Source: an uncultured Clostridia bacterium (lineage in GTDB: Bacteria > Bacillota > Clostridia > Christensenellales > CAG-917). Taken from it: a DNA stretch of 27,494 nucleotides. The translations under genes and the position numbers were made by a program. The stretch covers positions 1 to 27,494 of the forward strand of contig CAKQMI010000026.1 of assembly GCA_934254835.1 (NCBI GenBank). The letters run 5' to 3'. Positions 14,007-22,392 of the stretch are shown here, in pieces. Within the stretch, counting starts at the first letter, position 1, and every line of letters begins with the position of its first letter. The notes beneath the pieces are model-generated. The model saw only the letters and a list, made by a program, of their open reading frames with translations. It was not told the DNA's origin and made no database searches.

Positions 14007-15818
14007 TTAGTCGATGTTGTCGGCATTGCCGTCGTTTGCGTTGTCGGCGTTGCCCGCTTCTTCGCCCGGTTGACCTGCGCCCTGCTGATAGAGTTTGCTG
14101 AACACGGGATCGGACACCTTGGAAAGTTCCTCGACGATTTTTTGGATTTCTGCGACGTCGTCGGTTTTTTCAAGTTTTTCGCGAGCGTCTTTCACGGCTT
14201 CTTCGATTGCGGTCTTGTCGGCTTCTTCGACCTTATCCGCGTTATCTTTCACAAATTTTTCGATTGTGAAGATAAGTTGTTCGGCGCTGTTTTTCGCCTC
14301 GACGCTTTCCTTACGTTTTTTATCCTCGTCGGCGTACTTCTCGGCGTCTTTGACAGCGGCGTCAATGTCCTTTTCGGACAAGTTACTGCTGGCGGTCAGC
14401 GTGATGGACTGACTCTTGTTGGTTGCCTTGTCGACAGCCGATACCGATACGATACCGTTGGCGTCGATGTCGAACGTAACCTCGATTTGAGGTACTCCGC
14501 GAGGAGCGGGAGCGATGCCCACAAGCGAGAATCTGCCCAAAGTCTTGTTGTCTTTTGCAAACTCACGTTCGCCTTGCAAGACGTGAATTTCTACGCTGGT
14601 TTGGTTGTCGGTTGCGGTCGAGAAAATTTGCGATTTCTTGGTAGGAATCGTGGTGTTTCTTTCGATAAGTTTGGTGCATATACCGCCCAAAGTTTCGATA
14701 CCCAAGGACAACGGAGTTACGTCCAGAAGGAGCACGTCTTTTACGTCGCCCGCGAGAACGCCCGCTTGAATTGCCGCACCGATTGCCACGCATTCGTCGG
14801 GATTGATACCCTTGTAAGGATCTTTTCCGGTGATTTCTTTTACCTTATCGATAACCGCGGGGATACGCGTGGAGCCACCGACAAGAATAACTTTGGAAAG
14901 GTCGCTTGCTTTAAGCCCTGCGTCTTTCAACGCGTTCATCGTAGGACCAACCGTCTTTTCGACGAGGTCTGCCGTCATTTCGTTGAATTTTGCTTTCGTC
15001 AATTCCATATCGATGTGCTTCGGACCGGTGTGGTCTGCGGTGATGAACGGAAGCGAAATGCTGGTTTTGGTGACGCCCGAAAGTTCGATCTTCGCTTTCT
15101 CGGCAGCCTCTTTGATACGTTGCATTGCCGCGGGATCCTTTGACAAATCGATGCCGTTGTCTTTCTTGAACTGGTCAACGACATAGTCCATAATACGTTG
15201 GTCGAAGTCGTCACCGCCGAGGCGCGTGTTGCCGTTGGTTGCAAGCACTTCGAATACGCCGTCGCCGATTTCAAGAATGGATACGTCGAACGTGCCACCG
15301 CCCAAGTCGTAAATAAGGATTTTTTGGTTTTTGTTTTCTTCTTTGTCAAGACCGTAAGCAAGCGCGGCTGCCGTAGGCTCGTTGATTATACGCAAAACTT
15401 CCAAGCCTGCGATTTTGCCGGCGTCTTTCGTTGCCTGACGTTGACTGTCCGAAAAGTACGCGGGGACGGTGATAACCGCTTGCGTGACTTTTTGTCCGAG
15501 ATATGCTTCCGCGTCCGCTTTGAGTTTGGACAAAATCATTGCGGAAATTTCTTGCGGTGTATATTCTTTGTCATCGATTTTTACTTTGAAATCGGTGCCC
15601 ATTTCACGCTTGATACTGCTGATGGTTCTTGCGTGGTTTGCGACAGCCTGACGTTTTGCGATGTTGCCCACAAGACGTTCGCCGTCCTTTGAAAATGCGA
15701 CAACCGACGGGGTTGTACGACTACCCTCGCTGTTGGGGATAACCGTTGTTTCTTTGCCTTCCATTACTGCTACGCACGAGTTGGTCGTGCCAAGGTCAAT
15801 ACCTATTATTTTACTCAT
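14007..15818 (-). CDS. dnaK: Hsp70 chaperone DnaK
   Basis: The 603-residue protein is a complete Hsp70. The nucleotide-binding domain starts with GIDLGTTNSC and contains LIYDLGGGTFDVS and VLLVGGSTRIP. It is joined by the DVLLLDVTPLSLGIET linker to the substrate-binding domain, and the protein ends in a helical lid and a flexible Gly/Asn/Asp tail. Together with GrpE and DnaJ it forms the ATP-driven folding machine. GAGGTATAT precedes the ATG. Hairpins lie in both gaps around it. Confidence 0.98.
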   Translation of the reverse strand: MSKIIGIDLGTTNSCVAVMEGKETTVIPNSEGSRTTPSVVAFSKDGERLVGNIAKRQAVANHARTISSIKREMGTDFKVKIDDKEYTPQEISAMILSKLKADAEAYLGQKVTQAVITVPAYFSDSQRQATKDAGKIAGLEVLRIINEPTAAALAYGLDKEENKNQKILIYDLGGGTFDVSILEIGDGVFEVLATNGNTRLGGDDFDQRIMDYVVDQFKKDNGIDLSKDPAAMQRIKEAAEKAKIELSGVTKTSISLPFITADHTGPKHIDMELTKAKFNEMTADLVEKTVGPTMNALKDAGLKASDLSKVILVGGSTRIPAVIDKVKEITGKDPYKGINPDECVAIGAAIQAGVLAGDVKDVLLLDVTPLSLGIETLGGICTKLIERNTTIPTKKSQIFSTATDNQTSVEIHVLQGEREFAKDNKTLGRFSLVGIAPAPRGVPQIEVTFDIDANGIVSVSAVDKATNKSQSITLTASSNLSEKDIDAAVKDAEKYADEDKKRKESVEAKNSAEQLIFTIEKFVKDNADKVEEADKTAIEEAVKDAREKLEKTDDVAEIQKIVEELSKVSDPVFSKLYQQGAGQPGEEAGNADNANDGNADNID

Positions 15819-15832
15819 ATATACCTCACTGT

Positions 15833-15844
15833 GCCCTTTCGGGC
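15833..15844 (-). promoter_or_regulatory. GNRA-type hairpin upstream of dnaK
   Basis: On the mRNA strand GCCC-GAAA-GGGC forms a short hairpin closed by a GAAA tetraloop, about a dozen bases before the dnaK ribosome binding site. Confidence 0.5.
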
Positions 15845-15866
15845 GAAAACTTATTTTTATTATATT

Positions 15867-15882
15867 TAATCGTTTCCGATTA
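15867..15882 (-). promoter_or_regulatory. GNRA-type hairpin at the grpE stop codon
   Basis: On the mRNA strand TAATCG-GAAA-CGATTA forms a 6-bp hairpin with a GAAA tetraloop, starting at the grpE stop codon. Confidence 0.5.
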
Positions 15883-16434
15883 TTTATCTTCTTCTTTTCC
15901 GACGGCGACTTTTGTATATTTCAACACTTTGTCGTTCATCGTATAGCCCTTTTCGATTTCGTAGATGACTTTGCCGACTTTGTCCACGCTGTCCACCTGC
16001 ATAATACATTCGTGATATGCGGGATCGAAGTCTTTGTCAAGTGCGTCGATGGGCGTGACGCCGTACTTTTTCAGGACGTTCATCAGTTGCTCTTTTATCA
16101 TCTCGATTCCGCTTTTCGTTTTCTCGTCCGACACCATTTCTTCGGCGCGGGAGAAAGAATCGATTGCGGGAAGGATTTGTAAAATCACCTCGGACAAGGT
16201 CCTGTCGCGCACGTCTTTTGCTACGTTTTGGTTGTTGCGACGGAAGTTTTCGAGTTCTGCCATACGTCTTAAAGCAAGGTCTTTGTATTCGCTTGCCTCG
16301 CGACGCGCCTTTTCAAGGTCGGACTCCTCGACTTCTTCGACGACGGGCTGTTTGGTTTCGACCTCGCACTCGGGCTCGGTCTTTTTCGCAACCTTTTCGT
16401 CTTTCACGTCTTTTTGTTTTTTGTCTTTACTCAT
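15880..16434 (-). CDS. grpE: nucleotide exchange factor GrpE
   Basis: The 184-residue protein has a charged, disordered N-terminus (residues 1-40), the long dimerising helix (KARREASEYKDLALRRMAELENFRRR type), and a C-terminal beta domain with the GYTMNDKVLKYTKVAVGK signature. It releases ADP from DnaK. It overlaps the hrcA stop by eight bases. Confidence 0.96.
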   Translation of the reverse strand: MSKDKKQKDVKDEKVAKKTEPECEVETKQPVVEEVEESDLEKARREASEYKDLALRRMAELENFRRNNQNVAKDVRDRTLSEVILQILPAIDSFSRAEEMVSDEKTKSGIEMIKEQLMNVLKKYGVTPIDALDKDFDPAYHECIMQVDSVDKVGKVIYEIEKGYTMNDKVLKYTKVAVGKEEDK

Positions 16435-17488
16435 TTTTGTCTTTCAGGTCCTTTTGCTCTGTTTTGTTTTCCATAATCTCGCTTAAAGCGCGCCCGACGT
16501 ATTTAAGCACCGAGATTACTTTTTTATAATCCATGCGGTCGGGGCCGATGACGCCTGCGTGTCCGACTTCCTGACCGTTGATTTTGTACTTTGCGCTGAC
16601 GACCGCGCATTTTTCCATGCCGTCGGCTTCGTCCTTGCCGATCCTCACCGAAAACTCCATATCATCTCCGCTTTCGATAAGGTTTGTCAGCCTTTCGGGA
16701 CTGCCCACAACCGACAGGAAGTGTTTGGCGTCGCTGGCGTCGCCGATTTCGGGATAGTCCAGCATTTTGAGCGTGCCCTCGGTATAAACCTTGCCCGACT
16801 CTTCTTTGTCGTATCTGGTCAACACTTCGATGACTTCCTCAAAAATCTGTCTGAACTCGGCAATTTCCTCTTTGATGATTTTGTTGGGATTCAAAATCTC
16901 TTTGACGGTCTTGCCCGCAAACATACGGTTCAACAGCATCGTCGCCGATTGAACGTAGGCTCCGATATCGTCGTCGCACTTTTCGATGGCGATGGTTTTG
17001 TCCCTCAGCACCCCGCGGTCGGTAATGATAATCACCAGCGCGGTTTCGTCGCCGATGGGCACAAGCTTAATCTCGCTCACCTTTACGTCCTTGAAATTTT
17101 TCACGACGACAACCGAAGTATAATTCGTGACGTCGGAAATGACCTTGGCGGTTTTTTCGATAATGTCCTCGACGCGGTCCATTCTTTCGCTGAACTTATT
17201 CTTAATAAAAGAAATTTCGTTTTTGGAAAGACTTTTTCCGCTCATAACCTTATCGACGTAAAGTTTGTAAGCCTGTGGCAAAGGGACGCGTCCCGCCGAA
17301 ACGTGTGGCTGGACGAGATATCCCATTTCTTCAAGCGAGGCAAGTTCGTTCCTTATCGTGGCGCTGGAAATGTCTGCAAGATATTTCTCCTTGATTTCAC
17401 CGCTCGATACGGGTTCTGCCGTCGTGATGTATTCATCAACGACCGCCTGAAGTATCTTTTGTTTTCTTTCGGATAATTCTTTTTCCAT
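16427..17488 (-). CDS. hrcA: heat-shock repressor HrcA
   Basis: The 353-residue repressor has an N-terminal winged helix (ERKQKILQAVVDEYITTAEP, then SSATIRNELASLEEMGYL, with HVSAGRVP as the family hallmark) and a GAF-like dimerisation domain. It binds CIRCE sites and is kept active by GroEL. I chose the ATG at 17488, preceded by AAGGG, over an upstream ATG at 17524 that lies inside the CIRCE element. A CIRCE site covers the operon's transcription start, indicating autoregulation. Confidence 0.96.
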   Translation of the reverse strand: MEKELSERKQKILQAVVDEYITTAEPVSSGEIKEKYLADISSATIRNELASLEEMGYLVQPHVSAGRVPLPQAYKLYVDKVMSGKSLSKNEISFIKNKFSERMDRVEDIIEKTAKVISDVTNYTSVVVVKNFKDVKVSEIKLVPIGDETALVIIITDRGVLRDKTIAIEKCDDDIGAYVQSATMLLNRMFAGKTVKEILNPNKIIKEEIAEFRQIFEEVIEVLTRYDKEESGKVYTEGTLKMLDYPEIGDASDAKHFLSVVGSPERLTNLIESGDDMEFSVRIGKDEADGMEKCAVVSAKYKINGQEVGHAGVIGPDRMDYKKVISVLKYVGRALSEIMENKTEQKDLKDKNE

Positions 17489-17517
17489 AACCCTTTGGCA
17501 ATCAGGTGGTTTTATTG

Positions 17518-17544
17518 TTAGCACTCTTTATTCCCGATTGCTAA
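17518..17544. promoter_or_regulatory. CIRCE operator
   Basis: TTAGCACTC, nine bases, GATTGCTAA. The left arm is exact and the right arm differs from GAGTGCTAA at one base. It lies immediately below the -10 of the hrcA promoter. Confidence 0.92.
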
Positions 17545-17548
17545 ACCT

Positions 17549-17576
17549 ATTATACACCGATTCTATGTATTGTCAA
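17549..17576 (-). promoter_or_regulatory. promoter of the hrcA-dnaK operon
   Basis: Minus-strand TTGACA (17571-17576), 16 bases, TATAAT (17549-17554), both exact, with CIRCE directly downstream. Confidence 0.9.
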
Positions 17577-17616
17577 TAGGGTTTGTGAAAATTTTTTGAA
17601 AAAAATGCAAAAATTT

Positions 17617-18732
17617 TTATATAAGGTCGGATATTATCGCGTTGGAGATATAATAATAGTCTTTCTGTATAGTAATATTATTATTCGATATAAATAAAAA
17701 TTGCGAGTTTTTGGAAAGAGCGTCGGCTTTTTCTTTCATAAAGTCGGCGTTGAATTTTTTGTTGTAAGACGTCACGTCAAGCCCGTATTTCGTGCGAAGC
17801 GACAGCATTATCGTTTCCTCTTTTTCGTCGTCGACACTCAGTATTTCCCTGTTTTGTTCGGGTACGATACCGCGCTCGACAAGTCTAATATATTCCGAAA
17901 TATCGCTCGTGTTTGAAAACCGCGCGTTCCCGACAAACGAATAGGACGCCACGCCCAGTCCGAGGTAAGGCGTTCTTAGCCAGTAGGCAAGGTTGTGTTT
18001 GCTTTCAAATCCGCTTTTTGAAAAGTTGCTGATTTCGTATCTTTCAAAGCCGTGGCTTTCAAGTCGGCGAAGTACCGCGTCGTAAACGTCAGCGGTGTAG
18101 TCCTCGTTCAGTTCAAACGCGCCCATGTTTTGAAGTTCGTACAAAATCGTGCCCTTTTCGACCTTCAGCCCGTACGCGGAAACGTGCGTCACGCCCAAGT
18201 CGCTAAGCAAATCGACCGAGTGCAAAACCGACGGAATTTTCTCGTCCGGGACGCCGATAATAAGGTCGGCGGACACGTTATCAAAATACAATTTTGCCCT
18301 TTTAATTGCCTCGATTGCCGTGTTTTTATCGTGTATTCTGCCCAAAAACCGCAAAATATTGTCATCAAACGATTGCACGCCGATTGAAATTCTGTTGACG
18401 CCTTCCGCCTTATAAACCTCAAGTTTTTCTTCTGTCAAACTTTCGGGATTGCACTCGACGGTGACCTCTTGAAAATCTGTTTTGAAGTGTTTTTTTATCG
18501 CCCGTAAAATGCGTGCAAACTGTTCCTTTTCCAAAATCGACGGAGTCCCGCCACCGAAAAACACCGTCTTTACAACGGCGTCCTTGTACGCATTTTTTTG
18601 GATTTCAATCTCTTTTTCGAGCGCACAAACGTAACGCGCGACAAATTCGTTACGCGCGTCAATCGACACAAAGTCGCAATATTTGCATTTCTTCTTGCAA
18701 AACGGAATGTGCAGATAAAGAGATATATCCAT
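17617..18732 (-). CDS. hemW: haem-trafficking radical SAM protein HemW
   Basis: The 371-residue protein has the HemW-type radical-SAM site HIPFCKKKCKYCDF (Cys12, Cys16, Cys19), the GGGTPSIL motif, ECNPESLT and IGVQSFDD, plus a HemN C-terminal domain. HemW was long annotated as oxygen-independent coproporphyrinogen oxidase, but studied members bind haem and are thought to deliver it to respiratory enzymes. The ATG lies one base after the lepA stop with no ribosome binding site, so translation is probably coupled to lepA. Confidence 0.94.
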   Translation of the reverse strand: MDISLYLHIPFCKKKCKYCDFVSIDARNEFVARYVCALEKEIEIQKNAYKDAVVKTVFFGGGTPSILEKEQFARILRAIKKHFKTDFQEVTVECNPESLTEEKLEVYKAEGVNRISIGVQSFDDNILRFLGRIHDKNTAIEAIKRAKLYFDNVSADLIIGVPDEKIPSVLHSVDLLSDLGVTHVSAYGLKVEKGTILYELQNMGAFELNEDYTADVYDAVLRRLESHGFERYEISNFSKSGFESKHNLAYWLRTPYLGLGVASYSFVGNARFSNTSDISEYIRLVERGIVPEQNREILSVDDEKEETIMLSLRTKYGLDVTSYNKKFNADFMKEKADALSKNSQFLFISNNNITIQKDYYYISNAIISDLI

Positions 18733-18733
18733 A

Positions 18734-20536
18734 TTAACTGTCGATTTTCAAAATGCTCATAAACGCCTCGCTCGGCACCGACACACTGCCCACCTGACGC
18801 ATACGTTTTTTGCCTTCCTTTTGTTTTTCCAAAAGTTTCTTCTTTCTCGTGATATCACCGCCATAGCACTTTGCAAGCACGTCTTTTCGGACGGCTTTGA
18901 CGGTTTCGCGCGCGATGACTTTCCCGCCTATGCAAGCCTGCACGGGGATTTCAAACTGCTGACGAGGAATGGCTTCTTTGAGTTTTTCGGCAATCTGACG
19001 CCCTCTCGTATAGGCGCGGTCGCGGTGTACTATCGTGGAAAGCGCGTCGCACATCTCGCCGTTTAAAAGCATATCAAGCTTGACAAGGTCGGACTTTTTA
19101 TATCCGATTATTTCATAGTCAAGGCTTGCGTAACCGCGCGTTCTTGACTTCAAAGCGTCGAAAAAGTCGTAAATAATCTCGTTCAGCGGGATTTCGTAAA
19201 TAAGTTTACTGCGACTGCTGTCAAGGTACGTCAATTCCTTGTAAACACCGCGTTTTTCCTGACAAAGTTCCATAATCGCGCCGACGTATTCGGGCGGGGT
19301 ATAGATTTCCGCCTTGACGACGGGTTCTTCCATATAGTCGATTCTGTCGGGTGCGGGAAGGTGCGTGGGGTTGCTGACCGTCATTTCCTCCCCGTTCGTG
19401 AGTTTTATCTTATAGTTGACGCTGGGAGCGGTCGTGACAAGGTCGAGGTCGAACTCGCGTTCAAGCCTTTCCTCGATGATTTCCATGTGCAGAAGTCCCA
19501 AAAATCCGCAACGATAACCAAATCCCAAAGCGGTCGAAACCTCGGGCTCGAACAAAAGACTTGCGTCGTTTAATTGCAGTTTTTCAAGCGCGTCTTTCAG
19601 GTCGTTGTACTTACTGCCGTCGGCGGGGTAAATTCCCGCAAAGACCATCGGCGTGATTTTTTTGTAGCCTGCGTATATGTTTTTCGACGGGTTGTCGCGA
19701 AGGATAATCGTGTCGCCCACCGCCGTATCTTTGACGTTTTTGATGCTGGCGGCGATATAGCCGACCATACCGGCGTAAAGTTCCTCGACGGGGGTTGCCG
19801 TGGGAGTGAATACACCGACTTCCGTCACGTCGAAAGTCTTGCCCGAAGACGCCATTTTAATGGTATCGCCCGCCTTAATACGTCCGTCGCCGACGCGCAC
19901 CATGGATATCGCGCCCTTATAATTATCGTAAAAACTGTCGAAAATGAGCGCGCGGAACGGCTCGTCCCTGCTCCCTTTCGGACACGGCAAATCGGTGACG
20001 ATGCGCTCCAGAAGTTCGGGTATGCCGACGCCCTCCTTTGCCGAAATCAACGGTGCGTTGTCTGCGGGAAGCCCGATGACGTCCTCAATCTCTTCCTTGC
20101 AACCGTCGGGGTTTGCGCTTTGCAAATCGATTTTGTTGATGACGGGCAGAATTTCCAAATCGTGGTCGAGCGCAAGATAAACGTTGGTCAACGTCTGCGC
20201 CTCGATGCCCTGCGTTGCGTCTACGACAAGGAGCGCGCCCTCACACGCCGCAAGCGAACGCGACACCTCATAGGTAAAGTCAACGTGCCCCGGGGTGTCG
20301 ATGAGGTTGAGCATATACTCCTCACCGTTATAATTATAAAACATTCGGCAAGTTTGCAGTTTAATAGTGATACCTCTTTCGCGCTCGATGTCCATATTGT
20401 CCAAGAGTTGGTCTTCCATATCTCTTTGCGACACGGTATTCGTGCTTTCCATCAGGCGGTCGGCAAGCGTGCTTTTGCCGTGGTCGATATGCGCTATTAT
20501 GCAAAAATTGCGGATTTTAGAGTTTTCAAATTCCAT
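18734..20536 (-). CDS. lepA: elongation factor 4 (LepA)
   Basis: The 600-residue GTPase acts on stalled or misplaced ribosomes and in subunit biogenesis. GTPase motifs are AHIDHGKST (15-23), DTPGH (80-84) and NKID (134-137). Domains II, III and V follow, and the LepA-specific C-terminal domain ends the protein (GGDITRKKKLLEKQKEGKKR). GAGGT precedes the ATG. The first gene of the lepA-hemW pair. Confidence 0.98.
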   Translation of the reverse strand: MEFENSKIRNFCIIAHIDHGKSTLADRLMESTNTVSQRDMEDQLLDNMDIERERGITIKLQTCRMFYNYNGEEYMLNLIDTPGHVDFTYEVSRSLAACEGALLVVDATQGIEAQTLTNVYLALDHDLEILPVINKIDLQSANPDGCKEEIEDVIGLPADNAPLISAKEGVGIPELLERIVTDLPCPKGSRDEPFRALIFDSFYDNYKGAISMVRVGDGRIKAGDTIKMASSGKTFDVTEVGVFTPTATPVEELYAGMVGYIAASIKNVKDTAVGDTIILRDNPSKNIYAGYKKITPMVFAGIYPADGSKYNDLKDALEKLQLNDASLLFEPEVSTALGFGYRCGFLGLLHMEIIEERLEREFDLDLVTTAPSVNYKIKLTNGEEMTVSNPTHLPAPDRIDYMEEPVVKAEIYTPPEYVGAIMELCQEKRGVYKELTYLDSSRSKLIYEIPLNEIIYDFFDALKSRTRGYASLDYEIIGYKKSDLVKLDMLLNGEMCDALSTIVHRDRAYTRGRQIAEKLKEAIPRQQFEIPVQACIGGKVIARETVKAVRKDVLAKCYGGDITRKKKLLEKQKEGKKRMRQVGSVSVPSEAFMSILKIDS

Positions 20537-20560
20537 TTAATACCTCAAAGTCTTACGGTA

Positions 20561-20589
20561 ATTATATAAAAAAACGCGCTTCAATGCAA
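20561..20589 (-). promoter_or_regulatory. promoter of lepA
   Basis: Minus-strand TATAAT (20561-20566) with a partial -35 (TTGCAT, 20584-20589) at 17 bases. Confidence 0.6.
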
Positions 20590-20618
20590 ATATTTGTCGG
20601 ATAAATTTTGCGTTATTA

Positions 20619-20647
20619 TTTACTTTTAATAATATTTATAGTATAAT
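20619..20647 (+). promoter_or_regulatory. promoter of the LUD-GDPD pair
   Basis: TTTACT (20619-20624), 17 bases, TATAAT (20642-20647); diverges from the lepA promoter. Confidence 0.7.
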
Positions 20648-20668
20648 TTATAGCGATTGAGGTGGAAT

Positions 20669-21277
20669 ATGGATATTTTTGAACTTGCAACCAAATTAAA
20701 GGAAAAAGGCTTTCACACGTTTTATACAAATACCGTCACCGAGACGAAAAGCCTTTTGTTGGAACTTATCAAGCGCACGGACACCGTCGGCGCGGGCGGA
20801 AGCGCAACCCTTGACGAAATCGGCATCGGCGACGCTCTGAAAGAACGCGGAAATACCGTATATATCCGCAGACTTATGCCCGACGTCGATCCCGACGAGG
20901 TCATGAAAAAAGCCGTCTTTGCCGACTGGTTTTTGACATCGACCAACGCCTTGACCGAGGACGGAGAGTTCGTCAACGTTGACGGCAACTGCAACCGCAT
21001 CGCTTCTATGCTCTACGGTGGTAAAAATACCGTGTTCGTCCTGGGCGTCAACAAAATCGTCAAGGACGTCCCCGAGGCACTTGAGCGCATTCGCACCGTC
21101 GCCGCCAAGAAAAACTGCTTGCGCTTCGGATATCTTTCAAATCCGTGCGTCACCGGCGGAGATTGCAAAGATTGCCCGAAAGACACCAACATCTGCCACG
21201 CAACCAGCATTATCACGCTCCCACCGCGTAGCAAGCAAGTTTACGTCGTAATCGTCAATAAGGAACTTGGATACTAA
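20669..21277 (+). CDS. LUD-domain protein (DUF162)
   Basis: The 202-residue protein is a single LUD domain, the fold of LutC and the LutB N-terminus in lactate utilisation. The VGAGGSATLDEIG loop (about residues 40-52) and the late strands are typical. The C-terminal third carries a cysteine set (Cys150, Cys160, Cys166, Cys169, Cys176 in CVTGGDCKDCPKDTNIC) that may hold a metal or iron-sulfur cluster. No lutA or lutB partner is in the window, so a lactate role is not supported; stand-alone LUD proteins are common in Clostridia and mostly uncharacterised. The start at 20669 is preferred because GAGGTGG precedes it. It is followed 27 bases later by a GDPD gene. Confidence 0.85.
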   Translation: MDIFELATKLKEKGFHTFYTNTVTETKSLLLELIKRTDTVGAGGSATLDEIGIGDALKERGNTVYIRRLMPDVDPDEVMKKAVFADWFLTSTNALTEDGEFVNVDGNCNRIASMLYGGKNTVFVLGVNKIVKDVPEALERIRTVAAKKNCLRFGYLSNPCVTGGDCKDCPKDTNICHATSIITLPPRSKQVYVVIVNKELGY

Positions 21278-21304
21278 AAACAAAGATATTAAGGAAGTTT
21301 TATC

Positions 21305-22051
21305 ATGCAAAGTCTTGAAAAGTTTTTGTCCACACCTATTGCTCATCGCGGGCTTCACGACGATATTCGCGAAGAAAACAGTATGTCCGCTTTCAAATCC
21401 GCCATCGAACACGGCTTCGCAATCGAGACCGACGTGCATTTGCTGAAAGACGGCGTCGTCGCCGTACACCACGACAATTCCCTGAAACGCGTTTGCGGAA
21501 AGGACGTCAAAATCGAAAGCCTTTCGTCCAAAGACCTCAAAGACTACCCGATGACGCTCGGCGGTGAAATTATTCCCACCCTCCCCGAAATGCTGAAACT
21601 CGTCGACGGACAAGTCCCCATTCTTATCGAACTGAAAACCCTCTCGGGTTGGCGCAACAACTCCCTTGCCAAAGCAGTATTGCGCGACCTCAAAAACTAT
21701 CCTTATAAGGACGTCATCGCCCTGCAATCGTTTGATCCGTTTGCGGTGAAGTGGTGCAGAAAACACCAAAACGAATACCCCTTCGGACAACTTGCGTCGG
21801 GCGTCGGCGAAAAAGGAAAAACCCCGAAGTTTATCAACGACTTGATGGGACAACTGAAAATCAACAAAATCAGCAAGCCAATGTTTACGTCCTATGACGT
21901 CAACAGCGCGCCCAACGAATATATCGCAAAAACTCGCGAAAGTATGCCCGTTTTTGCCTGGACGATAAGGAACGAAAAAGACCTTGAAAAGGCACGTGGA
22001 TATGCCGATAATATCATCTTTGAAAACCTTCCGTTGGAACTTTTGAAGTGA
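21305..22051 (+). CDS. soluble glycerophosphodiester phosphodiesterase
   Basis: The 248-residue protein is a GDPD TIM-barrel without a signal or anchor. It has IAHRGLHDD (His14-Arg15), REENSMSAF (acid at residue 24), ETDVHLLKDG (Glu41 and Asp43) and HHDNSLKRVCG (His56), then WTIRNEKDLEKA near the end. It should hydrolyse glycerophosphodiesters in the cytoplasm. AAGGAAG precedes the ATG. It shares a promoter with the LUD gene upstream and ends at a strong terminator. Confidence 0.94.
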   Translation: MQSLEKFLSTPIAHRGLHDDIREENSMSAFKSAIEHGFAIETDVHLLKDGVVAVHHDNSLKRVCGKDVKIESLSSKDLKDYPMTLGGEIIPTLPEMLKLVDGQVPILIELKTLSGWRNNSLAKAVLRDLKNYPYKDVIALQSFDPFAVKWCRKHQNEYPFGQLASGVGEKGKTPKFINDLMGQLKINKISKPMFTSYDVNSAPNEYIAKTRESMPVFAWTIRNEKDLEKARGYADNIIFENLPLELLK

Positions 22052-22073
22052 CAATATTTTTATTAAAACTGCA

Positions 22074-22103
22074 AAAAACCGCAAAATTATTGCGGTTTTT
22101 CTT
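22074..22103 (+). terminator. terminator of the LUD-GDPD pair
   Basis: AAAAACCGCAA / TTGCGGTTTTT is a perfect hairpin followed by a T run. Confidence 0.9.
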
Positions 22104-22181
22104 TTTTGAAATAGAATTTTTGCTATGCCAAAACCTCTGCGTTTTCGGTTGTGAACAAGTTAATATTCATATTTTTGGCAT

Positions 22182-22319
22182 TTAATCAAAAATTTTATTC
22201 AGCTTTTTCTTGATTTTTTCTTTTTGTCGCGTGACCTCGGATTTTGCCTTATTTCCCATCTCGTACGCGCCCATTGCGCACGCGCCGACCATCACTCCAA
22301 ACATAAAACTTTTTTGCAT
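22182..22319 (-). CDS. 45-residue membrane-anchored microprotein
   Basis: A 45-residue frame opens at 22319 seven bases after GGAGGTAAGAT, a near-perfect ribosome binding site. The product has a glycine- and alanine-rich hydrophobic segment (about residues 4-20, with small-residue spacing typical of helix packing) and then a lysine-rich amphipathic helix (RQKEKIKKKLNKIF). The layout resembles YtxH-like proteins but is shorter, and I cannot assign it firmly. It lies downstream of iscU in the same direction, with a hairpin between them, and ends before an AT-rich stretch (22104-22181) in which I see no gene. Confidence 0.72.
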   Translation of the reverse strand: MQKSFMFGVMVGACAMGAYEMGNKAKSEVTRQKEKIKKKLNKIFD

Positions 22320-22355
22320 ATCTTACCTCCGATTTTAGTATGGGCAAGTATGCGC

Positions 22356-22374
22356 ATTTTACAAATGGTAAAAT
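22356..22374 (-). repeat. 7-bp inverted repeat between iscU and the microprotein gene
   Basis: ATTTTAC (22356-22362) and GTAAAAT (22368-22374) flank a 5-base loop. It lacks a clean T run and could be an operator or a weak terminator after iscU. Confidence 0.4.
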
Positions 22375-22392
22375 TTGTTATTTATTTCGACC

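Noticed and set aside
14070..15143. A 357-codon open frame antisense to dnaK.
   Set aside because: Shadow of a highly conserved gene; the peptide shows no recognisable domain.
19574..20569. A 331-codon open frame antisense to lepA.
   Set aside because: It mirrors the codon pattern of lepA, has no ribosome binding site, and lepA is certain.
21137..22084. A 315-codon minus-strand frame antisense to the soluble GDPD.
   Set aside because: The plus-strand gene has full catalytic motifs and a ribosome binding site; the antisense frame has none.
22125..22180. TGCCAAAA ... TTTTTGGCA inverted repeat as a terminator for the microprotein gene.
   Set aside because: The loop is about 40 bases and there is no T run after the second arm, so it is probably chance.
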